Shown here: positions 36,166-47,940 of the stretch, piece after piece | Position numbering within the stretch: position 1 is the stretch's first letter | Layout: every line of letters begins with the position of its first letter | Assembly (NCBI RefSeq): GCF_949987535.1 | Contig: NC_080081.1 | Location: 48,148,973-48,212,972 of the forward strand | From: Balaenoptera acutorostrata | Lineage: Eukaryota > Chordata > Mammalia > Artiodactyla > Balaenopteridae | Direction: 5' to 3' | DNA length: 64,000 nucleotides | Program-made: the position numbers and the translations under genes | The notes under the pieces: generated by a model | Databases searched by the model: none | Seen by the model: only the letters and a program-made list of their open reading frames with translations | Told to the model about the DNA's origin: nothing

Positions 36166-36879
36166 ATAAACATTTTTATTTTCTCTATCTGAAATCATTT
36201 CATTCTTTGTTCAAAAACTTCATGAAGAACAAAGCCATTGAAAAGTCTTTTCAAAATTTTCTAATATATGAAAATATTAAAACAAGTTTAAAATATATCT
36301 AATATATTTTCAACAGGAAGTAATCAATTGCCAAGCTTAAGCACTGTCAGACTAATTTCTCAGAATAAAATGAAGCTCTTGTGGGTGACAAGTTAAGCTT
36401 CTGCTTAGAATGGTGGTGTTCTACCATGTAATTAACCTTTTCCTCTCTGGGTTACTTTGTGATTATAGGGTCATGGGTGTTCACTGTGAGTGAGAGTCAC
36501 ATCTTGTTAAATGTCATTATCATTTCACATCTACATATGTATTTAAATAGATACATTATTTTTCCCCAGACACTCTGTACTTTTGCATCTGAAGACCTCT
36601 GTTCAGCCCCCTCAGCCCTGTACAACACACAACTTTGGCAATGTTCTTTTTGCCAAGGAGTCAATACTGGTTTAAATTTTGTTTTCTTTAGTAATTGTTA
36701 GAATAGGTCACTGTGAACAAGCTAATCAGAGTTGGTCACTTGGATACTTACATGGAGATATTTTAACAAACATTTAACACAGAAAGAATGATTAGGTAGT
36801 GCCTTTCTTCATCATCATGTGGTGGAGTAATTGCTAAGCAGGAAGTCAGGAAATTTATCCTCTGCTTTGATCATAGAAA
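36166..36879. other. Intronic sequence without recognised feature
   Basis: No named repeat or exon. Confidence 0.4.
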
Positions 36880-37930
36880 GGTCTGTACTCAATGTCCTCA
36901 TTGATAAGTGATTGGCTTTTTTCACTTACTATGTTTTGGATATGGTCCATATCAACAATTTAAATATGCTTCATTATTTTTTCCTCATCTCAGCATATTT
37001 TAGTATATGAATGTCGTAGTTTATTAAGTCTGTCTCTTGCAGATGGGCATTTAGGTCGTTTTCAATCACTTGTTATTATAAACATTGTAATGAACATCCT
37101 TGTACATATGCCCTTGCATTCATGAGTTATAAGTAAGATAATTTTCTTAGAAAAAAATCATTTCATCAAATGGTATGTGCAATTTTATTTTTGATACAGA
37201 TTGCCAAATTGCATTCCCAAGAGGTTGCATTGGTTTTATATTTCCACCAATAATGTGTGGAATGATCTGTTTTCCAACCTTTACCAATTATCCTCAGTTG
37301 TTATTATTGCCATGCTGATAGGTAAAAATGATCTCTCATTGATGTACTTGGAAAATCTTTAATTATGAATGATGTTGTGGATTATATCCTCTATATAAAA
37401 GCCCTATTTGTTTGTCTTTATGATGGATTTCCTGAACATATTATTTGCCTGATTTTTTGTTATTTTTTTATTGATTGTTGATTTTTTTTTTTTTTTTCCT
37501 GAGTCATAATGTTCTTTATTTCAAGAAAATCAGTTTTAGGGAATACCTGTTTTCAATTTTTTTTTTTCCTGGTTTCTCCTTTCATTGTTTATGTGTAGAC
37601 TTTGTTCTATTGTTCTTGTGATTTGTAGACATTTATTTTAGTACAAACTATATGACATTTGGGTATTCAGATATTTCCTAGGAAGATCTTCTCCTTTCAG
37701 AACTAATGAAAAATATACTTTTCTATACTGTCTGCTATACTTTGCAATTTAATTTTTTAATGTTGAAATAGTTGATCCACTTGGGATTTATTTTGGTGTA
37801 AGTAGCAGGGTGGGATCCAAATAAACTACCATCATAGTAGTTATTGAATCTTTTCTTATCCTCTACTGATTTGAAATGCCACATTTATCATGAATCATGA
37901 ATTGAGTTTTCGTAGTCAATGTGAAATTCA
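36880..37930 (-). mobile_element. Old L1 (L1M), minus strand
   Basis: Antisense L1 order: 'gatgggcatttaggtcgttt', 'gtaatgaacatccttgtaca', 'gccaaattgcattcccaaga', 'ccaccaataatgtgtgg', 'gttgatccacttgggattta'. Interrupted by T-rich tracts (T16 at 37482-37497). More diverged than the 8-kb copy. Confidence 0.8.
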
Positions 37931-38627
37931 ACCATGAATTTCGTTTCAATACTCAATATGAATTGCCAGGAGCGATATATACTATACATTATTTTCCAGG
38001 CATTTCTGACAACAGAACCGCCCCACTTCCCCCACAGTACACACACATGGACACACACACAGAGCTTCTCATGGGTCTAGCATTCTGTGGTACACATTTT
38101 GGGAAATTCTGTCTGTCTGATTGAAGTTGTGTTTTGGTGTATTTTTTTTTTTTAATATTGGATGTCTATTTAATACAGCACAACTAAGTTTTTGCTATAA
38201 TATTTCGTAATGACAAACTCATTCATTGACTATATGGTTTGTTTAAATCTTGTGCCTTAAGTGTGCTTACATTCCAAAAGTGGTTGTGCCCTTTTTATTT
38301 GAGAGGAGAATTAAATGAGCAGACAAGTAACTTATTTTTCTGGAATTTGGTCAATTGTTTATATTAGTTTTTAAAATGAAAGAACTTTCATAAAAAATTC
38401 CAGAAGAAGGTAAATTAGATATCTTCATGAGTTAAGCTGAATGACTATGATGCCAAAATCATTTTCTTACAACAGAATCTAGATCATAAGAAATTTGGAA
38501 ATTAAAAGTTAATAACAATACACTTTGATTTATATACAACAGTATATTTATTTTACTGCTTTTTCTTGGTTGTTTGTATAATTAGAATAGAACCACGCTT
38601 TATACATGACATCCAGTAATGGATTTT
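37931..38627. other. Intronic sequence without recognised feature
   Basis: A/T-rich; possibly the outer end of the L1M. Nothing further supported. Confidence 0.35.
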
Positions 38628-39190
38628 TTTTTTTTTCTTTTTGAGACTGGAGAGTTCATATAAGAAAAATTCTTTATTTTACAAATATCTCTATAACTCT
38701 ACTTACTATAAGACATGAAATAATTTAGATTCCAATCTGAATACAATGTAATAAATAGTATAATAATTATGGTTTACACATTCAAATATATCTGCAAAAT
38801 ATTTTTCACTCAAGCTTTGAAAAATATAGCCTTATATTTTATCCAGAGCAACTAAAAGAGTGGCCCCGTGGTCTGTGCTCAGAGTTATGATGACTGTCAC
38901 AGGTCCAAGCATATTCAAGGTAGCGAGAAGGGGTAGCAACGTGCGACGGCAGCCACAGCTGTCACAGCTCCGGTAGATATTCAAGATAGGAGGAAGGGGG
39001 AGAGTGGCTATCAGCATCTGCCTCTTCTGATTCTAGCAGCACCATACAGGTGATCACTTACACTTTATCAGTCAGAAATGTATCATAGGGCCACCCTCAG
39101 CTTCACTACAAGGGAGCTTTGCAAAATGAGGTTTTAACTTTTCCAGCCTCTGTAGCGGAAGCAGACAAAGAGAGGGTAGGGAATGGATGT
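38628..39190 (-). pseudogene. Possible retroposed sequence with poly(A) signal, minus strand
   Basis: On the minus strand an AATAAA (about 38676) lies some 35-40 nt before an A-rich tail (T-rich at 38628-38643 on +), the geometry of a polyadenylated insertion. Upstream on the same strand, 38832-39017 is open for 61 codons with no recognised family, and 39050-39170 resembles an old repeat. It could equally be an old LTR or L1 3' end. No target duplication was found. Confidence 0.3.
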
Positions 39191-39254
39191 GTTGCACTGG
39201 CCATTCAGCAATGTGTGCCATATTAGTGAAAAAGAAGAGTCATCATAATATTAA

Positions 39255-39475
39255 AAATAATAGTAATATTTATTGAAGCCTTACTGTGTGTGAGGCATTA
39301 TCCTAAGTTCTTTACATGTATTAGCTCACTTAATCCTCACAACAGCCTTTTGAGGAACGTACTATTATTATCCCCATCTTATAGAGGAGGAAATAGGGAG
39401 GCACAAGATGGTCTTTAAGGGGCACACAGCTGGCAAGAGCCAAGATTTAAGCCCAACACTTTGGCTCCTTGACCT
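39255..39475 (-). mobile_element. MIR SINE, minus strand
   Basis: 'cattatcctaagttctttac', 'tcacttaatcctcacaacag', 'tattatccccatcttataga' and 'cacacagctggcaagagcca' give the full reverse MIR order. Well preserved. Confidence 0.9.
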
Positions 39476-40384
39476 TGCTTTTAATTTTTTTTTGGAAAAA
39501 AGAAAAACAACCTTACTTCATTGTAAAAGATTCTACATTTTTCCTTCTAACTTGTAACAGGAAATATATTTAATTCAAGATATGCAAATAATGAAGAATA
39601 GTGAATAAAGCCAGAAATATTAAAGTATTGGGTTTTTAAATATAAAATTCCACTTCTCATGGTTGAGCCAGTCATTATAATATACGAGAGAACTGTTCTA
39701 ATTATCGTTTTATCAGTTAAATCCCAATGAAAATTGGCTTTCTAATTCCCTTGACTCAAATAAATTTTCAGTTTCACATCTAGATTAAGACATGTTCAAA
39801 GATGTTGTTTTACGTTATTCCTGTCTTTTTGCTGTCTGGGTTAAGTAGTATTTTGAGCTTTGTTCTAGAAGTTTAAAGACTGAACTAGGTTAGCAAGTAA
39901 ATCACATACAGCCTTGTCCCCAGAAGGTCTATAACTAGCAGCATGAACAGTAAATTCATGTAATTTTGTTGGGGCAACTGTCTTGTGTTTCTTTTAGAAA
40001 GAGGTGGGTTAAATTCTGAGTCTCTGAATTTTGAGTATCAGCTGCACACTTTCAACAATTCTTTGGAGAAACTGAGCTTTCCTTCCCTATCCTCATGCCA
40101 AATTCCAGGTGGTTATTATATGTCTTACTACTACTAAAGTCATATCAAATGTGATGAGACTTAAAGAAAGTGTGCCAGAGACTGTGGGAGTGAAAAGGGG
40201 AGCTCTGGAAGCACATGCAAAGTGAACACAATGGAAAATGGTCACGGGTTGAGAACAGTTGTTTCCTCCTAAAATCCCCTTTGCATATTAGCTTGCCATG
40301 TGGCTTCCCCTCAGCTCTTTTCTTATGTCTACACACACCCTTCCTAACAGAACTCATGCTCTGCCATAACATCAATAATGACCA
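39476..40384. other. Intronic sequence without recognised feature
   Basis: Short overlapping frames at 40145-40397 on both strands are not supported as genes. Confidence 0.4.
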
Positions 40385-40645
40385 CAGCAAAGATTAACTG
40401 TTATTAAGTTCTTATGGTGTGCCAGGCACTCTGCTGAGTGTTACACATGATTTATCTCCTTTAATCCTCCCAATAATCTTGTGTAGTAGGTGCTATTATT
40501 AGTCACACATCAAAGTTGAGGAAAAAAGAATGGAGGTTAGTAAGGTTAAGTAATTTGCCCAAAGCCACACTGATTTCTAATTGGAAAGCCAGAATTTAAA
40601 TACAAGTTGTCTAAATTCAAAACCTGTGTTCAATACCATTTTACT
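40385..40645 (-). mobile_element. MIR SINE, minus strand
   Basis: 'tgccaggcactctgctgagt', 'ctttaatcctcccaataatc', 'agtaatttgcccaaagccac' give the reverse MIR order. Confidence 0.9.
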
Positions 40646-41025
40646 ATGTTTATGTTCTTTTCTATAGCTTCCAGTATGACCAGTATGCTTCTAAGTTCAA
40701 CTTGTTAGTATAACTAATTCCTCTCCCCCAAGTATTAAACCTGTGAAACCATCATCCTTCTAGACACCTTTAATCACCTGCAGTTGGATATCTCATGAAG
40801 ATCTCAACATATCCAAACTGAATTCTTCTCTTGCCTCAGCCCCATTCTACCATGAAACAAAAATAATTCAGTACTTGGTGACTAACACCAACATATATCC
40901 AACTGGCCGAACCGGATACTTGGAAATTAGCCTCGACTTCATTTTTTAGTACTCACATCAACGCAGACCAAGATTTTTCTGTTTTTCCTCCTTTCTCTTT
41001 TCGTTTTTCACCGCTTCTGTTCTTT

Positions 41026-41058
41026 TTTTTTTTTTTTTTTAAAGAAATTCACGGTCTT

Positions 41059-41105
<47 letters not shown>

Positions 41106-41367
41106 TGACTGTGTTGAGTCTTCGTTTCTGTGCGAGGGTTTTCTCTAGTTGCGGCAAGTGGGGACCACTCTTCATCGCGGTGCGCGGGCCTCTCACCATC
41201 GCGGCCTCTCTTGTTGCGGAGCACAGGCTCCAGACGCGCAGGCTCAGTAATTGTGGCTCACGGGCCCAGTTGCTCCGTGGCATGTGGGATCTTCCCAGAC
41301 CAGGGCTCGAACCTGTGTCCCCTGCATTGGCAGGCAGATTCTCAACCACTGCGCCACCAGGGAAGCC
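41026..41367 (-). mobile_element. CHR-type SINE, minus strand, nested in L2
   Basis: Long-form CHR SINE. The tRNA-like head is at the right ('ctgcgccaccagggaagccc') and the T18 plus (TTTA)n tail at the left (41026-41106). Target duplication CACCGCTTCTGTTCTTT (41009-41025) and CACCGCCTCTGTTCTTT (41368-41384), 17 bp with one mismatch. G+C and CpG rise inside it, typical of this SINE and not a CpG island. The frames on both strands are artefacts. Confidence 0.95.
41057..41106. repeat. (TTTA)n microsatellite in SINE tail
   Basis: About twelve tandem TTTA units, grown from the A-rich tail of the nested minus-strand SINE. Confidence 0.95.
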
Positions 41368-41990
41368 CACCGCCTCTGTTCTTTACCTGATTCCCACAAT
41401 CGCATTTTGCCTGGACTTAAACCAGGAAACCTGCCTTCTCCTTATTTTCCTTGCCCTTTGTCTTGTCTCTTCTCAGAGTGATCTTTGTAAAGTAGAAATT
41501 TGACCATGTTAATTCTTCATTTAAAACAAGTTAATGGCTCCCTTCCAAACTCCACAGTCTGGCATGTTCAGTGCTTGGTGATTTGGCCCCTACCTGTCTC
41601 CTCAGCATCACCTCTCAGTAACCCCTACTGTAACCTGCCCTCCATTCCCATGGACATGGGAGTTCTCCCAAGTGTTTCATGTCCTCTGTACAGCTGTTCT
41701 GTGAACTCTGCAGGGCCTTCCCTCTTCAGGAAGCTCTGGCAAATGTAAAGACTTCTTTAAGTCTTAGGTCTTCAGGAGGCCTTCTGTGACGTCTTTCCCT
41801 TCTCCCTCTGCCCTATGCCAGGTGTCCTTCCTGGGTGGAGATCTCCATCACAATGCTCATCATTGTATATTGGACCATTTGTTACCTGTCTTCTTCCCCT
41901 TGTCATAGGAAAGCACGTTAAGGTCAAGAAGCAACCTCTTTCTCTCCTCTTCCTCCTTCTTGGTTGCCTCATCCTGTCAGGAAGTTTTTA

Positions 41991-42999
41991 GTTTCTTTAT
42001 GTTTATCAATGTGATTTCTGCACATTCCTAAATGAAATATAGTAGGCTTATAGCAAAATAAAATACACTCTCCTTCACCATCTCAACTCCTTCCCCTTTC
42101 CCAGAGGCAACCACTTTTAATTCTTAGTGGGGGTTTTTTTTTCTGATATTTACCTCTTCCTTATTTCTAGATAATGTACTTAGATTATTATTTGTCAGTT
42201 TTTCATTTTAGACATTGAGTTCCTAAGTGGTAGAAGGTTTAGTTCCCTTATACCCTCTCCCCACTTATACTTTCCTCGTATACCCCTTCTCCTTTACCTC
42301 TGCTGTCTTCACATTATAATTTTATCATACCTGATGGTCAAACGAATAGCCAGTGTTTATAGTAGTGCAATGGTGTACATTTTCCTCACCCCTCCAGTTA
42401 GTATGCCATGATTACTTCCTATTGGACAACAATATTATTTCTAGGTTTATACTAATATTTTTTAAAAAAAATTTGCTTGGTATTTGTGTATACCTCTCTG
42501 ACATGTCTGTGAAATTAGGAACAATCCTTTTTCCAAATGGTCAACCCAGCAGATTTGCTTTTAGTTTCTTGGCCACTGTTCTCTCCTATGGCCCAGTTGT
42601 CTCCCATGTGATCTCCTTAGCAGATCCCCCTCTGCCTGTCCTCACATCCTCTTGATTCTCCTTTAGAAATATCTCATCCCTAACTCTCCCTTCTCCATTT
42701 CCCTTGATGTTGTGTGACTTCTTAAAATACGATTTACAAATTAAGCAAGGTGATATGTTATTCACACAAAGCACAGCTTTGACTATTGCAGTTAGTCTAT
42801 TTATTTAAAAGAGTTTTAACAGCAGGAGAGAGACTATAATAAATATTTTGAATATCAATTGACTTGTAGTTAAAGAAGTTGAATTCTAGTCTACAATAAA
42901 AATGGCTAATTTTTATTTCCCTGGTTTGTATTAGAATAATGTAAATGAGTCCTTTAAATACTTTATTATACCTCACTTTTGTTTTTATTTATAACTTTT
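41991..42999. other. Intronic sequence, possible old L1 3' remnant
   Basis: 'caatgtgatttctgcacatt' and 'cccagaggcaaccactttta' near 42010-42120 recall reverse L1M 3' UTR sequence, but the match is too weak to delimit. Confidence 0.35.
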
Positions 43000-43258
43000 G
43001 CCTTTGAACCTGCTATCTCTTCTGTCAGGTATGCTGTTCCCTACCCAGTTCCTGCCATGGCCAACTCCTGCTTGTTCACCAGGTCATAATTCACTAGGAG
43101 AACTTACATCTCCGATAGACCCCTCCCATACCTAGCACACTGTTCTGCTTCTGGAGAGCTGAAAACATTTCTTGTTAATTCTTGGGACCTAGATATCCTT
43201 CATGCCTAGTAATGTTCTGGCGCATCATAGCCCTCAATAAACGTATGTCAAATGAATA
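43000..43258 (+). mobile_element. L2 LINE 3' end, + strand
   Basis: 'tgccatggccaactcctgct', 'cacactgttctgc', then the terminal 'ccctcaataaacgtatgtca' are in L2 3'-end order. Confidence 0.65.
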
Positions 43259-43489
43259 TTCTAAATGCATTTTCAGCATTTGGAAAAACATCTTCATTTT
43301 CTGTCTCCATCTTACACATTGGATTATTTTAAGAGTCTACCTGTATTTCTGATCACAGCTTCCCTTAGAAATGATGTTATTAATCACATATGCTATTAAA
43401 GAGTTATTTAATTTATAATGGATCTAAAACAATGCTGAAAACCTAATCAGATATTACATAAACTTCCTATAGTGCACTATGGAGTTCAT

Positions 43490-43690
43490 TTATGGATTTA
43501 TTTCCCTACATTTTTTATCTCTTAGCAATTTACCACTGCTTTCATTTGTATGATCTCATTTGATCCTCTCATCAACCCTAGACAGGTATTATCTCTATTA
43601 CACATGTCAGGAACATGTAGGAACTTGTAGCCAGTTGACAGCCCAGACTAGAATGCAGATCTTCTTTCTCTGATACACTATTCTTTCCAT
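43490..43690 (-). mobile_element. MIR SINE, minus strand
   Basis: 'gatctcatttgatcctctca', 'ggtattatctctattacaca' and 'cagcccagactagaatgcag' follow reverse MIR order. Confidence 0.65.
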
Positions 43691-44329
43691 TGCGGGAGTG
43701 GGGAATGAAGGCCAAGCAAAGCCATTAGCTCTGGGGGACAAGACCAAGGATAGAAGTTCCAGGTAGAGACTGATGGATGGGAGAGAAAATGTTTGTGGAG
43801 AATCACAGGCAGTTGCCTTTAGCTGAAGAACAGATTGTGATGTTGGAAACCAGAGATAAGATTTAGAAAGCAATTGGAGTCAGTGTCAGGGTCAAGTGAA
43901 AGTGTTGGGACTTTATATTGTGGGAAGTGAGTGATATTGAAAATTTGTGACCAGGGGATCATAATTCTGCTTTAGTGCTCTGTGGGATGAATTAGAATTA
44001 GGGAGAAACTAGAAGCAACATCATTTTAGGCAACTCATGCGATATTTCAGGTGAAAAATAATTCAGTTCTGGACCACCAGCATTAAGTGTAGTCAGAAAA
44101 GGAAACAATGGATCACTTCTTGGGATACCGGCATGTACATGAACAAGGTTTGGCAACTGAATGGTTGTGTGAGCCCAGGGAAAGGAGGGAACAAAGCTGT
44201 GCTGTTTACAGTGGTGGTGGGAATGTACTCCCGCTCGTTCCCTCCCCATCGTGACCTTTCTTCTTCTATGTGGTGACTCCTTCCAGCTGACCATGCTAGT
44301 GCTTCATTTGTTAATATAGTCAGCATACA
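43691..44329. other. Intronic sequence, G/A-rich
   Basis: G/A-rich to 44000, possibly another fragment of the ancient repeat at 32690. Minus frames 43607-43873 and 43998-44326 look like low-complexity artefacts. Confidence 0.35.
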
Positions 44330-44650
44330 TTAATGAACACTTTCTTTGCTGGTATTAAAGATAAATGGAAACCACAATCCCTGCCCTCGACAAATTCTCT
44401 GTGGTAGAAACCATCAAGTAAACAATATTGTAAAGGATTTATTGCTATATGTACCACAAGTCATTAGGACACAGAGGGGCACCCAGTTCAGCACACACAG
44501 GTCAGGAAAGGATTCTCAGTTATCTCTCTTGAAGGAGAAGGAGTTAGATTGGTGAAGAAAGTGGGAAGGATGTTCTGTGTAGACAAAACAGCATGATCAA
44601 AGGCATGAAATTGAGAACGTGGAACTGTGGTGTAAGTTGTTTAGTGAGCC
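44330..44650 (+). repeat. Ancient repeat fragment of uncertain family
   Basis: 'attaatgaacactttctttg', 'aaaccacaatccctgccctc', 'ggaaggatgttctgtgtaga', 'aaaggcatgaaattgagaac' in the order of an old dispersed element also seen at 29330 and 51140. Confidence 0.45.
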
Positions 44651-44689
44651 TGAACATGTCAGCATCTGTCTCCTAAGAACAGTGACATT

Positions 44690-45560
44690 ATCCTCCCTGA
44701 TCATAATATAATTATCAAACTCAGGTAGCTAACATTGGTACAATATAATTATTTAATACCCAGCAAATTTTAAAATTTGTCTAATTATCCCAACAATGTC
44801 ATCTGTGACTTTTTTACAACCCGAGAGCTAATGGAAAATTGTGTGTTGCATTTAGTTGCCATGTCTATTTAATCTCCTCTAAGCTAGAACGCTGCTTCCC
44901 TAAGCTTTTCTCCTCTCTTTCTCTTTCTTGGTCTTTCATGATATTGATGATTTTTAAGAACCCAGACCAATTGTTTCACAGAATGTCGCTCACTTTGGAT
45001 TTGTAAGATTGTTTCCTTACATTTAGATGCAGGTTAAATTTTTTTGTTGTTTGTTTGTTTTTGTCCTTTTTTTGGTTTGTTTTTGTTAAAGATGGTTTTA
45101 AGCTTTTCTTTATTTATTTGTTTATTTTGGCCATGCTGCACAGCTTGTGGGATCTTAGTTCCCCAGCCAGGGATCAAACCTGTGCCCCCGGCAATGGAGG
45201 TGCGGAGTCCTAACCATTGGACCTCTAGGGAATTCCCAGGTTAAATATTTTTACACAGTTTATATTGTGTCCATCTCAGTGCATCACTTCAGGAGACAAT
45301 TATTGTCAGTGTGCCCCATTACTGGTGATGTCAAATTTGATTAGTTGGGTAAGGTGATATCTTTGAGATTTCTCCATACGATGTTCCTCCATAACCTTAC
45401 ATACAATGGGTTTTGTAACCATTGATGATTTCTGCCTAATTAATTCTTACTGTGTGAGTTATGATATGGTGAATTTTCTGTTTCCCTTATCTATCTCTTA
45501 TATTAATGGAACTCGGTCCTCTTTATATCTTTGACATCTATTGGTTGACATTCTTATTTA
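44690..45560 (-). mobile_element. Old L1 (L1M) 3' UTR, minus strand, split by a SINE
   Basis: Reverse L1M 3' UTR landmarks on both sides of a SINE: 'gcatttagttgccatgtcta' and 'cacagaatgtcgctcacttt' on the left, 'ccattactggtgatgtcaaa' and 'gagatttctccata' on the right. Confidence 0.75.
45040..45236 (-). mobile_element. CHR-type SINE, minus strand, nested in L1M
   Basis: Short-form CHR SINE. T-rich tail at 45040-45118, body 'ggccatgctgcacagcttgt' to 'cctctagggaattcc'. Target duplication CAGGTTAAAT at 45030-45039 and 45237-45246, perfect over 10 bp. Confidence 0.95.
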
Positions 45561-46437
45561 AAGCAGAGCTTTTTCTTCACCCATATTTAATAAATTTTAA
45601 AATTTTCAGTATCAGTATGGATGTATGATTCTTTTTTCCAATGTGTAATAATGATACCTTTAGATCCAATCCAGCACTTCATGGTTTGTCCTCTCCTTCT
45701 CCCACTCCATATTTGTATCTCGCATCCCACAGCAAGCATCCCTGTTGCCAACAGCATCAGCATGTTTACCCATCTGCTCAGGCTTATAATACACATGTAA
45801 TACTTTCACATCACTTCATCAGTACCACTAACAACAGCAAACTTACTAAAGAACGTTCAGTGTTTCCTTTTACTAATGAAATATATTCACAACCTTAAAT
45901 ATTTAGCTTTACCTGCAGTTCTTTTTAGAAAAAATATAGTTGAGTTTGAGTGTAAATTTTCAAAGATAGTTACTAATTAAAGTGGCTGAAATATTTGATG
46001 TATTTTAATTAAAATAGCCATCAAGCCACTTTAGAATTAAATTTACATGTAAGTTAACAACCTCCAAATACTCTGTTTCTCACCCACCTGTTTTTGGATT
46101 ACACCTACAAGGTTTAGTACTTCTCTAAAAATGAAACAGAACCAGATTGAAAAGGGCTGACACATGTTTATATTCACATATCTGTTTATAAACTGTAAAT
46201 GAATGTGTTATTTGTATGCTACTGCATTCATTTGTCATCTGTTCCCTATAAAGGGATTGGGTTTCAAAAAAAGAAATAAAAAATCCAGAGGAAAATAGTT
46301 TTCTAGTACTTTACACATGACTGTATACCAGCCATACAATTTCATAGAGAATGCCTGAAAATAACTTCTCTCTAAGGGACAAAAAAAATCTTTGGCATTT
46401 TCATGAATTTAGGTTGATCCAATGGTTTCTTTGAAGC
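45561..46437. other. Intronic sequence without recognised feature
   Basis: A/T-rich. The opposed frames near 45587-45898 have no family resemblance. Confidence 0.4.
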
Positions 46438-47029
46438 TTTTTTTTTTTTTTTTTTTTTTTACCACTTCCTTTAAATAACATTTAGCATTGACAGGTATAA
46501 ATAGCTATAGATTATTACAAGATAACCAGATAGAGAGAAATGGCTCTATAACCACATCTTCATCAATTATATACAGAATATCAATTTAAACTAATCATAA
46601 AGTGATATAATCCTTTAGATTTTTGAGAGCCTCTTTTGGTTTATTTTTCATTATAGAAGACAAACTTTTCATATATTCTGTAAAAGTTTGCAGTGATTGT
46701 TCTGTGTCACCTAAAGTCTGGGGACAATTACCCTGATATGAAGAATCAATCGTTGGGAGCATGTTCACAGAAATTAGCCTGGAAATATAATTTTGTATGA
46801 TAAGTTTAGACAGCAGAATATCAATAACGACAACAGAAACACTCTCCCACACCTGGTCGATTTTAGAAAAGGAGCCGATGCCTTGAAAATAACCCATTTC
46901 TACAAGGAAAATGTGATTTATGATAACCTGAGACACAGATATGACTAGAATCACCTTCCATTTAAAGTTATTTTGCCGCCAGACTATAAAAGCAGTGCTC
47001 TGAAGTGAATCAGTGGAACTCGGTTCTCT
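46438..47029 (-). pseudogene. Candidate processed pseudogene (3' end of an unidentified mRNA)
   Basis: A T23 tract at 46438-46460 is a poly(A) tail on the minus strand. Directly upstream on that strand, a frame of 144 codons is open from 47029 down to a TGA at 46595-46597, leaving about 134 bp of 3' UTR-like sequence before the tail. The C-terminus reads KNKPKEALKNLKDYITL, and a block EQSLQTFTEYMKSLSS lies just before it. Composition looks protein-like (mixed hydrophobic helices, then a Lys-rich end), unlike L1. I do not recognise the parent gene. GGTTTCTTT (46424-46432) and GGTTCTCTTT (47022-47031) could be a decayed target duplication. There is no ATG at the open frame's start, so it is probably 5'-truncated. 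Confidence 0.5.
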
Positions 47030-47863
<834 letters not shown>

Positions 47864-47920
47864 ATATTCGGCGAAGTCTCAGTCCAGCGTCTCGGCCGGT
47901 CCTGAAAGTTTGTAACCATG
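47864..47920 (+). CDS. DIAPH3: DIAPH3 coding exon: start of C-terminal tail
   Basis: Short 57-bp exon only 521 bp after the DAD exon. Joined in frame it reads DIRRSLSPASRPVLKVCNH, matching the tail that follows the DAD in DIAPH3 (remembered RPVLKVCNH block) and not the shorter DIAPH1 and DIAPH2 tails. The acceptor is TATTTTAACAG ending at 47863. The donor is ATG|GTAATA at 47920/47921, weaker than consensus. It leaves in phase 1, so at least one more coding exon must follow. No continuation was found before 64000. Ser-rich SLSP/SRP could be a phosphorylation site, which is inference. Confidence 0.85.
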
Positions 47921-47922
47921 GT

Positions 47923-47928
47923 AATAAA
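47923..47928 (+). promoter_or_regulatory. AATAAA hexamer at a DIAPH3 splice donor
   Basis: The donor GTAATAAACC places a canonical poly(A) hexamer at intron positions +3 to +8. Followed by TG-rich sequence at 47970-48002. Intron retention here would add GNKPYS and stop at 47938-47940. Whether it is ever used cannot be told from sequence. Confidence 0.3.
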
Positions 47929-47940
47929 CCGTATTCATAA

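Larger units (their letters stand above)
40735..41990 (+). mobile_element. L2 LINE, + strand, split by a CHR SINE
   Basis: Left part 40735-41024 includes 'gatctcaacatatccaaact' and 'aattagcctcgacttcat'. Right part 41385-41990 includes 'aagttaatggctcccttcca', 'gtgatttggcccctacctg' and 'ggccttctgtgacgtctttc'. The order is continuous once the SINE at 41026-41367 is removed, so this is one L2 with a nested insertion. Confidence 0.75.

Noticed and set aside
41105..41503. G+C- and CpG-rich stretch with frames on both strands, resembling a small CpG island
   Set aside because: It is the body of a CHR SINE; the same composition recurs at 13930-14240.
46438..46460. T23 tract as a simple homopolymer
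   Set aside because: Its position directly after an open minus-strand frame and 3' UTR-like sequence makes a poly(A) tail the better explanation.
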